From contig JAJEKV010000030.1 of NCBI GenBank assembly GCA_021234155.1, positions 11,098,525-11,162,524 of the forward strand: a stretch of DNA of 64,000 bases, given 5' to 3'. The position numbers were made by a program, and so were the translations under genes. Position 1 is the first letter of the stretch. Each line of letters begins with the position of its first letter. The notes under the pieces are model-generated. The model searched no databases, had not been told where the DNA came from, and saw only the letters and a program-made list of their open reading frames with translations. Below are positions 1 through 12,366 of this stretch, one piece after another. The DNA is from Isoetes taiwanensis (lineage: Eukaryota > Streptophyta > Lycopodiopsida > Isoetales > Isoetaceae).

Positions 1-1948
1 GATCAAAAGGAAAGAAATTACCTGGGAAGTTAGAGTTATAAACACAAGATTCAACCGCCTACGCCTCGATTCTAATAGTTTTGTTCTTTGGGAAGATGCA
101 GAATTGAGTTGATTCTAGAAATGAGTATGAATGGTGGACACTTGGCCAACCACCATTTAGCTCCAGGCAGACCTTGCTTTGACGGAAGAAATATTTATCA
201 CAGATGCAACACTGCTCTTCCTTCACATACTTTCCTTGAAACTAGGGCTATTCCTGTTGGGGATCTGAGAAAGGTTTTGGTCTTTCAGAATCGTCTGCAT
301 AAAGTAAATTTGCCTGGAAATTGCCATACGCACTTAGACGACTACATAATCAATGAAAATAATGCTACGAAATACCCATACCTTCGACAAATATAGAGTA
401 GACTTCAGAGCTGGTCTCTTTGTTCTGTGCAATGTGTTCTAGAAGTGTTCTGGTAAAGCAAAACCAAGGTATTGCCTTGCCCTAGAGAAAAAATGGGAAC
501 AGACAGAGAGACAGTGCTGCACAACGAATTATCTAACAGTAAACGATGCAGAAGAACATCCGGCTTCCCATCACGGCCACAGGCATTTGCTTGCAGTAAA
601 AAAGCCCTCGATTCCAAAGAAGGAACGGAACAAAAAGGCATAAATGTAAAAAAACAAAACCCTAGAATAGAAGAATCGAGCTTTGCATGCCGTTTGAGTT
701 TTCATGAAGGAAAATTGAAGGGGTAAACCATGGGCAAAATGGTTTTTAGCCATAAAATACTAGGAACACCCTAGATATACTGATTAGTAGTTCCCATGCA
801 ATACGCTTTCGAAATCATATGAAAACCATAGAGAAAATAGTATAAAAATACAAAAGCAACCCCCTGTTATTATGCTACATATTGAATCATCTGCTTGGTC
901 TAGTATGCCAAGTGCATTTTATATGGTATATTGCATTTATTACTTAAGTAACCACTTTTGTATCATCACTAAAGTAGTTTGTGATTTATGTCCTTCGATT
1001 TGATATAATCATTATATAAAAGCAATGCAGGTTAGTTTGATACATCGTGTTCTCCATTATTCTCCATGTGCTCTCTCAAAGTGGATGATACAGCTTTATA
1101 TCTTTGAGGGGATAAACCTTTGCAGTAGTATATGAAGCATGGCATTGATGTGAATGAATGACACTTGAAGACAAATAAATATTTGTCTAGAGCTTATATA
1201 AGAGGTCAGGCATGGATACTATTTCGATTAATATGCGTGTTTTGAGATTTTAGGAGCAAACACATGCTTCTGGGTTCTTATGCAGAGAAGGTATGAGGTA
1301 TTTATTTAAAAAGAAGCTACATGTCAGTTCTGCTCTAATAGAAAGCGAAGAAGAGCTAGAATCGACCATTTTCCTTCAAGATTGCCTCCTGCACAGATCC
1401 ATTGGAGCCCATGAAGCGATGGCCAAGTCTGCAGCTTTGGATTTGCAAGCAGCAGCAGCTATTTTGCTGCTCCTCTAGCTCTCACAGCGCAAACCCTAAG
1501 CGACCACATCTCTCCCTACGCCACATTTTCATGAATCAACAATTGTTTTAACATCCGCACTTGTCATCAAACATTTAGACAGCAGTATACATTACATCTC
1601 ATCAAAGCCAAGACTTTTTTGTAGCCTAAGAATAACCTTAACAAATTTAATCTGTTGCATTGCCGATTGTACGGATTCACACAAGAATCTATAGAGTAAA
1701 TGATTTTGCCTGGAATTTTGGCAACCAAAGGGTTAAACTAATGCATTTTGTTGTAGTCAGGATCAAATCCATGTATGTTGTGGCCACATCCTTGTTTACA
1801 ACACCAGATCGTTGTTCACAGCTAAGCCACGTGCCATGCTCGGCCTTCTAGCCATCGCTACTTTTTTTCTTTTTGTGAACACTTAGCCCATGAAACCAAA
1901 GTCCATGAAACTGTAAGGTTTTTCTTTTTTCCTTACTTCAACCTTTGT
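1..1948. other. No gene recognised
   Basis: This AT-rich stretch has only short unlinked open frames, none with a family motif or convincing splice partners. Nothing here is supported as a gene or an element. Confidence 0.5.
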
Positions 1949-2089
1949 TTTTTTTTTTTTTTGGAAGGACGACAGATATATTCATCATTAAATTATGAAA
2001 ATAAATACATAAATCTGAGGTACGGGTTTTAAACCCAGAGGAAAAATAGTCCCTCTGTGCAAAGCTACCTGGGGGCCTCAAATTTACTA

Positions 2090-2940
2090 TGTGCAAAATA
2101 ATCCTCTGACTCTAAATCACCAATACGAATGGTTGGAGCTCGTTTTTGCCGCGATGCCTTCTTAAGTGAAACATGCGTCCAACCATCATTATGACCCTTA
2201 ACTTGCCCACTGCATCGAGCAGACCCAACTGCACTAAAGGCGAAAGGAACAATTACAGAAGAAGCTAGTGGTCCACCTGCACAAAATGAGATTTCTCTAT
2301 AGCATGCAATGCCACAACCACCATATTAGGTGCAATACTGTCTTGCGCACAAGATGTGGTTACAGGTACAGTAAATGGTACAATAGCACGTGATACATCA
2401 TCAGATGACATTGGCATTGAATATGCCTTACATGAAGAGGATACAAGAGGAGATACCAAGATCAGGGGGAGAAGTCATAGAAAGAGAGACAACAGAAGGT
2501 GTCCATATATTAGAAGTAGTGAGTGACGTAGAAATTATAAGAGACGTAGTAACAGAGATTGTGGATGAAGACGAAGAAACAAATGAAGGGGTAGTAGTGG
2601 AAGATGCAAGAGATGGAGTCTTTAGGGACTGAAGAGAAGAAATTGGAGCACATAATGTCTAGTAAGGGATTGAAGACTAGCAGATGAAACTGCATGATTA
2701 TTTAGGGACATAGATGCAAGTTCTGAACCATTTAACAAAGTCAAAGTTACCTTCTTGTAATAATTGCTACTTTTGACCACCACACTGTCTGGGATAGGGT
2801 GGTCAATTGGAATAGAGACGCATATACGAGGCCATTAACAATAGAAATGGAAATGTGCATGCCCAACCCATTTGCAATAGAGACTAAGAACCCATGGACC
2901 AACATATCCACTGGTAAATCAGGGAGAGAAAACAACATGG
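2090..2940 (-). pseudogene. Degenerate L1-type LINE ORF1 (DUF4283/CCHC-type) remnant
   Basis: Reading the minus strand down from 2940 gives LPDLPVDMLVHGFLVSIANG, then after a one-base shift RICVSIPIDHPIPDSVVV. This matches the layout of the domain before the zinc knuckle in plant L1 ORF1 proteins (LPxEYW...IGxxLG, then R-I-C-V-x-I-D and PLPDxVxI). Further on, around 2190-2110, DGWTHVSLKKASRQKR resembles the basic tail after the zinc knuckle. The knuckle itself and all of ORF2 are missing. A run of T at 1949-1963 on the plus strand would be the poly(A) tail of this minus-strand element. Several frameshifts and stops make it dead. Assignment is by motif recognition only; a host gene remnant with the same domain is possible. 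Confidence 0.45.
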
Positions 2941-3989
2941 CATTTTAAGAGCCGAAACTATACCAGGAGAAAAGCCAAGAGTATAGTATTGATAAAGGAG
3001 GTATCCAGTGCCCATAGGATCCACTCCTCTAGAGATTAACTTCTCCACAGCATCAGCAGTATTAAATATGCTTCAACCTAAAATGTGTAGATTACTAGTG
3101 ATAGAATACTTTTAGAAGAAACCCTAATTCATGAATATCACTGAATATATATTTACCATGGTGTTTCTTAAATCTCTATAAGGCTTAGAATTTTCAGTCT
3201 TCAAATTGGAGTACAGCTCAGAACAAAATCAATTTGTAATGTCTAAAAAGATCCCTAGATATTGAAGCAAAATAGCTCTCAATTCAACCAAAAATAAGGT
3301 GCGGCGTACGGAGGGTTGCCCTCCATGGCCGGAGAGTGAAGTGGCTTAAATCATACTTCAAAGTCATGTTTTCACAATCAATCAAAATTGCTACTTCAAA
3401 ACAATAGAATACTTGATACCATGACTTTATGGGAATTGGCCTGAAGAAATCTTTGGTGCTCGGCTGGAACAAGTATTGCAGAAGCATAAGGACAAGTTTA
3501 ATAGAGCCGATAATGGAAATACATGTTTTGTTAGCATAGGTTGAAGATCCTGATCTGTTTTTTGTGCTCGGGAGGAGGAAAACATGGAGCATTGTTGTGT
3601 GAAGATGCTGATGCTGATGAAGTTAAATAAATAGTGTACGAATCACTCCCCCTTTATAATTGTGATGTTTTGGTGAGAACATTGTGCATATTCAAATATA
3701 TAAGATTTATAACCCTGATTTAGACCTTTTTACACTGCATCCTAAAATATAAATGCCACATTTTATATATGACGACATTTGTGACTCCAGAGCAAAAAAT
3801 GCAACACATAAAATATAAGTTGTTTTTACATTGGAAGATGGATGTTGTTCTGTAGCTCGGTCATAAAGCACCGTCACTGCTTTGTGAGGAACGGATGCAC
3901 CTTGTCAACATTATTTAACAAAATAAAGATAGAAAGCTAGTAAATAATGACCTCACTGGAGGCATTCCAAATAAGATTCATTGGCCTAT
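2941..3989. other. No gene recognised
   Basis: AT-rich DNA with one 102-codon minus-strand frame at 3284-3592 that shows no known motif and no coding-like composition. Confidence 0.45.
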
Positions 3990-3990
3990 G

Positions 3991-4375
3991 GGGGGGTACA
4001 CACCATAGGGTTAAATTAAGCTAAATCTCAAATTAACTATTTGCTAGTTATCATTAATTAAGCAAATGTTAGGATTTGGTTCATACCATTGGTTATGTTA
4101 GCTAGTAACATAATGGATTTCCTTAAACTTATCTTCACACATGAACCGTTATGTTAAAATTTTTAATATGACGAATTCCGTTAAATATACCTTATCTTAA
4201 TCCGTCATGTTAAAAGCTTTAATATAATGGATTCCATTAAATATACCTTCACACCATAATCCGTTATGTTAAAATTTTATAATATATAAATGGATTCCTT
4301 TAAATATACCTTCACACCATAATCTGCTATGTTAACCTTTTTAACGTAGCGTTAGGTGAATTGGAATACACCCCC
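3991..4375. mobile_element. Candidate MITE with internal tandem repeats
   Basis: The left end reads GGGGGTACACACCATAGG, and the inverted right end reads GGGGGTGTATTCCAATTC, giving an imperfect terminal inverted repeat. The inside is AT-rich and carries three to four degenerate units of roughly 70 bp at about 4105-4340, each with the motif CCRTTATGTTAAAA followed by an ATATACCTTCACACCATAATC-like stretch. I could not find a convincing target-site duplication, so the exact borders and superfamily are open. Confidence 0.4.
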
Positions 4376-4898
4376 TTGATGAACCATATGCCTATTTTTG
4401 CTGTTGACTCTGAATCAACCATATGTTTTAATCAACCATACGCATATTTTAGCTTGCTTATGGTATAGTGAAAAGTCTAGTTAGTACTGAAGACAATAGA
4501 GGCTAACTCTATTAAACCTTATTTGGTCACTACCAAAACCTTATTTGGCCACAAATTATATTAACTAAATAAGGTTAAATTACACTGCTATATATATTAT
4601 AAGTGCTATTATATTAACCATTGATTGCAATTAAGGCATTTAGATTTGATATTTGGCACAAATTATACCATTGGATGATGTTCAAGACATGAGCGAAGGT
4701 GCTTTGCTAAGTTATATGCACACATAGTGTTGAAGGGCATAAGTTTATTCTAGACCCGATGCCTGCAGTTGTTTCCCATCTGGTGATGCTTAACATATCT
4801 TTTTTACTCTGCTATCCTAGATTGATTGGTTCTATTACTTGAAGTTAAGAACTAAGAAGAATTTATCTCTTCTTCCTCCAAGTGATATCATCTTGTCT

Positions 4899-7420
4899 TT
4901 ATTTGATAACTTGCATAAGAAAGCTAATGTGTTGTGACAACGTTAATGCCCAGCACACATACACATTTATCACGGCACTGGTTGCTACAGAATTCAAGTC
5001 TAACTGACTATGCAACACTTGAGCATGTACCCATGTTCCCTCTATCCATGGTGCTAAAGTGGCACATGCTTCAAGAGCACTGATCAAAGTGACTGCATGT
5101 GGTACAAAACTCTCCAATTACATCTGCTAAAAATTTTGGAATGCATATCTGCTATCATAACTATTCTGAGTACAGGCTACCCTAGATACCTTAGATATCC
5201 AAGAAACTATAGTACACTAAACTATCGTCTTAAATGAGGAGTAGGCATCATTTGGGGTACCGCATTTCCCACTTACAATCATGGAAAAAATTAGTGGCTA
5301 TTAATAGCCAAATGGCGATTTTTTAGGGGATCTAGACAATTTATGCGGCGAATGTTATGAAGGGAGATTTCTTTAAAAAAAATAAAAAATAGCCATAGTT
5401 AAAACAAGTACTCCTTTACTTTTTTAGGATTAGCCAAACTATTTTCCCCCTTTTCTTCAAAGAAAAAGGGATTAGCCTTTCTTTATATTACAATAGTTAT
5501 AGATTAGATCATTAATAGTCAAATGAAAATTAATTCTTATTATAATTTTTACACATCCCCAACTACCATCACCAGTGATAGTATTTTTTCAAACTGTGAA
5601 TTTCTATTACATATACTACATATGCATCTTCAAAAAGGAATTGTAAGACATGGCTAATATCTCTTTAGATGCCCGAGTTGGTTGCATAACATCTAAACGG
5701 GTTAGAGATAAGTGCAATTTGATCACCATATCTAGAAAGTGTCGTTGCATTGAATGTAGTTCAAACTATAGATATTATAAGCTATATTATGAGCTTATGT
5801 TAAAAGTTTTTTTATATTATTGTATCTTCCTTGATTGTTGATTATTATTTGTAATTGTAGTACAATATATCTAAAGCCATAGAATTTATATTTTTTGCTT
5901 TGTTCAGTTATAAAAAATAGCTAAGTGAAATTTTCTAGTACTGAATTCAAAATTTTTGCCAAGTCCAAATACATAATGATAATATTAACTTTAGCCAAAT
6001 GTATATCATAAAATAGTGTAAAATTTTGAAAAATAGCCAAACCATTTTCTATGAAAAAATATATAGTATGTTTAATTTTTTCCCTGCTTACATTGACAAC
6101 ATCAGCTCAGATTTGCTACCTATTCAGTGTTCATTTATTTGCATTTGCATCTGCCATCTCAGCACATTCATCGAAAGTAGCTAAATGCATAAGATGATTT
6201 GGCTTTGGCATCACACTTCCCGCCTGCATGTACTGAAAAATCAAAAGAGCTACCTTTACACCTCTTAGAGGGAAAATTGCAATCATTGCCGTTTATAAAG
6301 TTACGTTGCGGGCCAGACATCCGATTGAATACTCCTAGTCCCTCCTTCAAGTAACAAAATTTTTTCATGCATGTGAACAAGGACAATGTTAATAACTACA
6401 TCCCATCAACAAATCACTTAAAAAAAAAGCATACAATCTTGTCCCTTCCTCTAGATCCCTAAAACAGGCATGCATCAAATATGGTCGTGAAGGTCGCATG
6501 CCTTTAGCTTGCATTTCCTGAAACAACTTATAGCTTTGTCATCCTCCTTAGTTTGGGCATATGTTGCAATCATGGCATTCTATCAAAGGCAACCCATCTA
6601 GGATACTACTGCGTTTGCTATACATGCTCTAATAATTGTCTCACAATAATCTCCAACACAATTCCACAAGGCAACTTGCAGGCATGTAGCCATCAGCATT
6701 CCAAAAGATTTGCAAGACAAGCAGGCATACAAATGATACATTGTCCAGTTCCACCACACCTTCCAGTTGCATTGTCCTGAACACTTGCATTCATCCATTT
6801 TAACCAGATTATTTATACAAGCTGGCACCGTAATGTTCCAAGAGATAACATTTCCTTTTGCCATATTCTGAAAATTAATGTAAAATATTTTTAAGCATGT
6901 ACATACAAGTCTGACAGACCACACATGCATTATAATGCTCATCTTTCTTGCCTTCAATCCCTCCTCTTGCGTTTGTATAAAAACATTAACAGCATGAGCA
7001 TTGTGCGATTTTGAACATAAGATACAGGAATGGCATTTCAAGAAATAATATATTTCCTACATTTTGTTGAAGAGTTTGTGTGCATCTTTTAGACTTCCAT
7101 GTTTGTCGTACATTCCAACAAGAGCAGTTGCAACAAATATGTCTGACTCAAATCCAAATGCCATAATGCACCTATGCGTCTCTCTGCCATGTTCTATACT
7201 AGCAGCCCCATTCTAAACAGCAACAATTGTGCTAAAGATGAACCTGTTTGGCTTCACATTTTCCATCAGATCATATTATCAAACAAGTGAAGGGCATTCC
7301 GATCAAGTCCGAGAAGAACATATGTGCTAATCATAACATTCCATGCATAAATGGTGAGCATGTTCAATGACACAGATTCTACATATAATTTCAAAAGATC
7401 TCTACGTTATATCTTCTCCT
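4899..7420 (-). pseudogene. PLS-class pentatricopeptide-repeat (PPR) gene, decayed and split by a hAT element
   Basis: On the minus strand, PPR signatures appear in order from right to left: NVMISTYVLLGLDRNALHLF and ESDIFVATALVGMYDKHGSL (about 7390-7080), MAKGNVISWNITVPACINN (about 6870-6800), MIATYAQTKEDDKA with LFQEMQAKGMRPS (about 6570-6480), then KCGTPNDAYSSFKTI and AVTLISALEACATLA (5260-5020). These match the P, L and S repeats of organelle RNA-editing factors (VxWNxMIxxY, xDxxVxxALVxMYxKCG). Frameshifts and stops occur throughout. The hAT element at 5280-6086 lies between ADVVNV and SGKCGTPND; removing it with one target copy restores a continuous frame there. No E, DYW or targeting region is seen. 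Clearly a pseudogene. Confidence 0.75.
5280..6086 (+). mobile_element. Non-autonomous hAT-type element, copy 1 (807 bp)
   Basis: The ends are CATGGAAAAAATTA at the left and, inverted, CAGGGAAAAAATTA at the right. They are flanked by CTTACAAT (5272-5279) and CTTACATT (6087-6094), an 8-bp duplication with one mismatch, the signature of hAT transposition. No transposase is encoded. A 63-codon frame at 5650-5841 (MANISLDARVGC...) is shared with copy 2 at 12367-13201, but the whole element is so similar between copies that this is no evidence of coding. The copy sits inside the PPR pseudogene. Confidence 0.85.
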
Positions 7421-7466
7421 AGTAATGTTCTAAAATATGAAAATCAAGTGGCAGTGGAGGATCAAA

Positions 7467-7690
7467 GATGCATCAATGCAAGCTGCATATTGTCTAGTTC
7501 ATAGCTGTGAAAGCATCAATGCAAGCTGCACATTATCTAGTTCTACATTGTTGCTAGAATCTGCAACTAACGTACCATTGTTCGCAATTTTCACAGTTGT
7601 GAAATCATCAATGCAAGCTGCACATTGTCTAGTTCAACACTATTGCTAGAATCTACAACTGACATACCATCGTTAGCAATTTTAAATCTA
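7467..7690 (+). repeat. Tandem repeat, about 2.5 units
   Basis: Units begin with CATCAATGCAAGCTGCAYAT at about 7469, 7514 and 7608. The last two are full, roughly 94 bp, and continue through TTGCTAGAATCTRCAACT and CGTTAGCAATTTT-like segments; the first is shortened. Open frames across it are consequences of the repeat. Confidence 0.65.
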
Positions 7691-7820
7691 CTATCCAATG
7701 TTTTCGCAAGAAAATTAAGAACCAGGCATATGCTTCAGACTGCAGCTTCTTTGCCAGCTCGGCCATCTCTTTCATTCCATGCCCCGTTATCCAATCAATT
7801 GATGTTTTGCTTTAGAGGAG

Positions 7821-8042
7821 GTGCTAGTACTCTATTATCCTGCTACTGGAAGAATAAGGCAGAATGATGTGACTGGCCATCTTGAGCTTGCTTGTACTAT
7901 AGAAGGAGCAATTATGATGGAAGCTTCAACAGATATACAAATCAATTTAAGTGTGGCAAATCCTCAGTTTGAGACATTTATCTGGCAGCTTGTAAGAGAT
8001 AATATAACAATTAAAATGACAGGAAATAAAACCAAAGTCTAG
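7821..8042 (+). pseudogene. Possible exon of an unrecognised protein
   Basis: A 73-codon frame, open without an obvious ATG, reads LELACTIEGAIMMEASTDIQ and then INLSVANPQFETFIWQLV. The alternation of hydrophobic and polar residues looks protein-like and differs from the chance frames nearby. I do not recognise the family. No conserved neighbour exon or clean splice site was found, so this may be a gene remnant or chance. Confidence 0.25.
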
Positions 8043-8264
8043 CTATAATGTTACCAAACCACATTACTTAAATTGGATGCCATATTGGATAATACTATCA
8101 TCGGCCATGATGTAGCCAAACAACTTACCTCAATTTTAGTAGCATGCCTAGAATTTTTCCATTTACAAGAAACTGGCATGTAGAGCAGAGCCTAAAAAAA
8201 GCTAAAGAATACGATAGTTCTAGAATGCGGCTCGCAGGAAAATGACAAAAACCTCCATAGATAG

Positions 8265-9308
8265 GCTTCTCATTCATCTCAGCAGATTTTCTACAATGGT
8301 GGATAGTGGGTAGCCGCACACATGCAAACTACCCATGAAGAAAAATAAAGGAAATGTCCAATTATACAACTTGGACCCCATGAAAAACAATGGTGATAGA
8401 TGTTTGGTTTGTGTACCTGCCAAAAGCTTATCACCGGGATTAAAAAACCTCGCCCTTTCAGGTTTTCGAGAAAAAACCCTAGTGATAAGCCTTCGGCAAG
8501 TGGCTTGGACAAACGTAAGGCTGAGAATTCGCTCCCAAAACCCATGAATGGAAAAGTCGAAGCTGCTGCCGCTTGCCAACCTGTACCTGCACATCACCAA
8601 CACTAGAACAAATGTGACAAAACAAACCTCCCAAAGTGGAGGTGCTGATCACGCCTGCCACGTGACAACAAAACAAAACCCTCTTCAAATAGAGGGGCTG
8701 GTCACGCGTGCCAGGCGACAAATACATTAAACAATTAAGGGGGAGGGTGGGTTTCAACGAATAGAGAATAAGGTACTGCTGAGAGAGAAGAGGAAGCACC
8801 GATGAGACGTTGATGAAGAACCTTGCCTAATATAGCGATCTCCCAACTAGAGAAGGCATGCACCGCATGCATGCATGTAAGACATGCATGCTCGCCCCCT
8901 CTAGAATTTCGATCCGAGGGCTCCAATTGATGGGATTCTAGAATGAGGCTCGCATGAAAACGACAAAACCTCCCGAATAGAAGAGAACTTCCTTATCAAA
9001 AGGGGATCGAGGACGAAGGTCAAAGGATTATGGCTAAAGAAGAGGCAAGGCCGAGAAAGGACATGCCACAGCATGAAAGAAACGCCAAATTGGTCAATCC
9101 AAGCAGGGAGAAGCCCCTCCCCTGCATGGTTTCAAAGAATAGAGAATAAGGTACTGCTGAGAGAGAAGAGGAAGCGCCGATGAGACGTTGATGAAGAACC
9201 TTACCTAATATAGCGATCTCCCAACCAGAGAAGGCATACACCGCATGCACACATGCAAGAATGCTCGCCCCCGCTAGAATTTTGATCCGAGGGCCCGGAT
9301 CGATGGCA
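8265..9308 (-). repeat. Dispersed repeat R1, copy 1, with its 5' half duplicated
   Basis: The stretch 8265-8937 is closely similar to 56351-56968 in the same orientation. The portion beginning near GAATAGAGAATAAGGTACTG (about 8757) occurs again at 9129-9308, so the local copy carries a partial tandem duplication. On the minus strand the repeat reads through a short leader (TCTCTCAGCAGTACC), a possible acceptor GTGATGTGCAG, and then a long hairpin (8418-8498). Minus-strand frames through it (FNPGDKL, RKPERA) are shared with the second copy but are explained by DNA similarity. It may be a non-autonomous retroelement; no coding capacity is evident. Confidence 0.65.
8418..8498 (-). other. Long hairpin of R1 (copy 1)
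   Basis: The arms GCTTATCACCGGG and CCCTAGTGATAAGC pair across a core that, on the minus strand, contains TTTTCTCGAAAACC then a GGCGAGGTTTTTTAAT-like segment. The same core with different arm sequences is found at 56504-56584, 19014-19100 and 63917-64000. Confidence 0.6.
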
Positions 9309-9885
9309 TTACTTCAATTCAATAGCCAAAAAATGTTACTGGTGCAGACTGTCTATAGCCCACTCTGGCAAAGAGGCTAGATTTATGGCGGCCTGACATT
9401 CTATATTTTTGGATGTCATCCTAGTTCCACGTCTGGCTTCTGACCTTTCTTCCAAAGCATGACTCTCCAAAATTGCTCTGTTCCTGCAAATCAAGGCTGC
9501 CCTGTTGGAAAAAGTTGCAGTGTAGAAAGCCGTCAAATTGATGTTTATACTTAGGCGCCTCTCTGCACACGGCAAGCTTGTCCGCTCGTTCCATCTGAAA
9601 GCTTAACCATCTCTGCTTCAATTTTGCAGGGATTCTAAACTCGCCAAGGTCAGGAGATTCTGATTTGCATTGTTTTGCCAGAGATGAGGCCCTCTAAGAT
9701 TACAGCCAGTTGGAGTAAATACGATCTAGGGTAGAAGCATACCTGGGTTTTCGTTTGCCTTCCCCCTTTTGCCTCTCGCCGGTGGAACTGTAGGACACAG
9801 CAGAACGACACAACCTTGCCAGTTACCCGGTTGAAACATCCGTGATCCAGAATGCAGGTGACTGCCAATTTACAGGGAACAATAA
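9309..9885. other. No gene recognised
   Basis: Short overlapping frames on the minus strand (9336-9868) show no recognisable domain. Nothing supportable is seen. Confidence 0.45.
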
Positions 9886-9990
9886 GTTTGGAGCAGTTAC
9901 TAGCATATCCTAGGTATATTCCAGCATATACCTAAGATATGCTAAAAACCCACATAAGCAAGGGTTTGCCCCCCTTGGGGCGACCCAAAA
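9886..9990 (-). repeat. Small dispersed repeat R2, copy 1
   Basis: On the minus strand it reads TTTTTGGGTCGCCCC, then ATGTGGGTTTTTAGCATATC, then AGGTATATGCTGG. The plus strand at 34321-34430 has the same order (TTTTGGGTTGCCCCT, TTCATGTGG, CCAGCATATACCTGG). Both have nested AGCATATACC / GGTATATGCT inverted motifs. Borders and class unknown. Confidence 0.45.
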
Positions 9991-10554
9991 AGGGGACAAA
10001 ACTAGTTAAACAACAATCTTATGAGCCCATCAAATTATTTTAATCAATCCATCTATAGCTTTATCATTCTGTGTTGGAAATTAGCCTTGATAGAGTCCCA
10101 GAAGGATTGCCGAAGTAGAACCTTGAAACCCAGCTGGTGGGGTCTGTGTTCTGGCTGCCATTGCTTCTTCTGATACTGCTGCTTTTTAAGGGGCTACTCA
10201 GGCCCTGGTATCCCCCATGCATATCAATATATTTAGTGTCTAAGGTTTCGAACCATAACCCCATGCATTTATATTAGTTATATCTAGGATTCGACCATAC
10301 CTTCCCATCAAAGCTAAAATCATCCGAATCAGATATCAAAACTAAAAGCATCTAAATTTGAGTTTAGAACCACAAGTTATGTAATTCTTAATACACAAAA
10401 AAAGGTTGTAAGAATTTAGGAGACCTTTACTTAAAATCCTTACTTCAATTCATGCGATTTTGGCTTTGATGGGAATATATCATCCTCGCCTATAATTTTC
10501 TAAAAAGCACATTCCAATTTGGTTCATCACAAAAAGAGTTACAGTCATTACCAT

Positions 10555-10765
10555 CAAAGGATACCTCTAAAAACATTAGTGGTCAGACCATTGGATACGG
10601 GTGTCCCCCATCCAGGTTCAAAACCCACTGGTTATCATTGGATGAGACCATTATATGGGATCTTATTGTCATTAGGATCAGCAGCTTTCTATTGTACAGG
10701 CACCAGAACACGAGGTCATAAAATGCAGGTTCAACTCCTGCATGTTCAATATTGATGCAATATGT
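10555..10765 (+). repeat. Possible tRNA-derived SINE remnant
   Basis: Two RNA polymerase III B-box-like motifs are present: CCAGGTTCAAAACCCACTGG near 10610 and GCAGGTTCAACTCCTGC near 10723, the latter forming a T-arm-like stem. An A-box-like TTAGTGGTCAGACC lies about 35 bases before the first. No full cloverleaf folds by eye, and no terminal duplication was found, so this is only a candidate. Confidence 0.3.
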
Positions 10766-11829
10766 AGAAGATGATTAAGAAAATAAGAAAATTGATTTGC
10801 TTCTCTAAATAGAAAGTGTGGAAAAGAGAAATATTCACGGCGGCCTTGGCCGCCACAATAAATTTCCTGTAAAGTTAACCAAAAATAGCTTACATGGCAT
10901 CTATACCATCTCACATGAACTAGATAAATGCCCATTGTTTATGGATTTGACACATGCCATAAAACCTTATTAAAAAAAGGTACGTTGTCTTAGACATGTG
11001 AAACTTGCTCCTTGGCGCTCTATAATTTTGAGATCCCATGTTTTCTTAGAACCTACAAAATGCAACATCAAGAAGCATCCTCAAGTTTAGATTTAGACTC
11101 AATAAACTCAGAATATTAAACCTGTGGGCATACATAGATTTAGATTTGCTCTTATCTGAAGATGCGTCCCTAGCAGCCAGCCTTTGAAGAAGTTGAAGCT
11201 GGAGAAGTAAACGTGCACCTTATCCTTCTATTTGTAAAAATGTTCCTTCTATATCCTCTATTTCGTGCCTGATAAAAAGCAGACATAAGAATCCACCCTA
11301 AAGGAAATGAAAAAATTACCTAAATGTCAAACCTGAAGCTCCAGCCTACTATCTGGATTTTTTGTTGCAAACAAAACATTCATGATCAAGGCATTCGTAA
11401 TGTTTGTTCAAAAGAAAACTTTAATAGCATGAGTTAGAGTCTGAAAACCCTGTAATTAGAATTGCAACAAGGTGTAGGTGGGTCGTACCTGCTTTAACGA
11501 TTCCTACTCCTGCAATTTAACTTGCAGCATTGAAACTACGACGACTTCTGTAGAGGTTAAATAGAGTGTAATGGCCATATCACCGCCATATCCAGTGTAA
11601 CGATGACCCTCATATCTAAGTCCCCTTCAGGTGCTATCATACAATGATATGGCGCACCCGAAAAATCAGATGTTTTCTTGAGAAATTTAATTGAAAAATA
11701 AAAAGAAAACGTAAAAGGACACCCTTGCCGGAAAGGCATTTTTGGGTTCCAAAACGCACGCTGCTCACGCCAGAAAAGCCGTTACACTGGCATGAGTAAA
11801 AAACTTTAAAAATATTTTAAGTAAGTAGA
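10766..11829. other. No gene recognised
   Basis: Non-coding by eye; only short chance frames. No repeat border or RNA gene detected. Confidence 0.45.
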
Positions 11830-11865
11830 CTAGTAAACATATGCCGAGCGTTGCCACGCATAAGT
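11830..11865 (-). mobile_element. Candidate Helitron 3' terminus (degenerate)
   Basis: On the minus strand the sequence reads GCGTGGCAACGCTCGGC, 9 bases, then CTAG followed by T. This has the arrangement of the two better Helitron ends at 20564-20591 and 57455-57482 (hairpin, about 8 bases, CTAG, T), but its hairpin has several mismatches. No 5' end found. Confidence 0.35.
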
Positions 11866-12366
11866 AGGGGTGTATATTTAAGGACCTTCAATCACTCTAG
11901 TAGTATTTTATTTTCATTTGCCCTTGTCATAAGTTTAGCAATTGTGGAATCTACAATCGTTTAGCATTTGGTTCACACATAGATACAATAAACAGAAACC
12001 ATTTATTAAAACCCATAAGCAGTCGATTGACTGGAAAACTATACAACCCCTAGTGTACATTCGTAAATAGGGAAAAACATGTGCTTGATATTGCTACATA
12101 TGTTAAAAACATTGATATATTTTAATATTCATTTTCTACTAATACGCCCATATTAACCCAAATTTAAAAGCAACCTAAAGCATTTAACGTAAGACCAACA
12201 TTGACCATAGCCCTTAACTCTCATCGGATTAAAAAAGTTGTATAAACAAACTAAACCCATAATACAGGAAGGTCAGCTATATGGAAGGTCTTGGCTTCGA
12301 GTGACCATATTTTTTCTATAGCATTAACTTTGTCTTTTGCATTAACTTTTTTATCTTGCCTAAACC

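Noticed and set aside
2390-2632. 80-codon acidic plus-strand frame
   Set aside because: It is antisense to the LINE ORF1 remnant and has no motif or partner exon.
5650-5841. 63-residue protein conserved between the two hAT copies
   Set aside because: The entire 800-bp elements are nearly identical, so the shared frame carries no separate sign of selection, and it lacks any transposase motif.
8274-8603. 109-codon minus-strand frame shared with 56447-56707
   Set aside because: It lies in repeat R1 and runs through the long hairpin; similarity follows from the repeat, and the frame differs at its ends between copies.
10723-10739. Functional tRNA gene suggested by a T-arm-like GCAGGTTCAACTCCTGC
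   Set aside because: No D-arm, anticodon arm or acceptor stem can be folded around it; at best it is a SINE trace.
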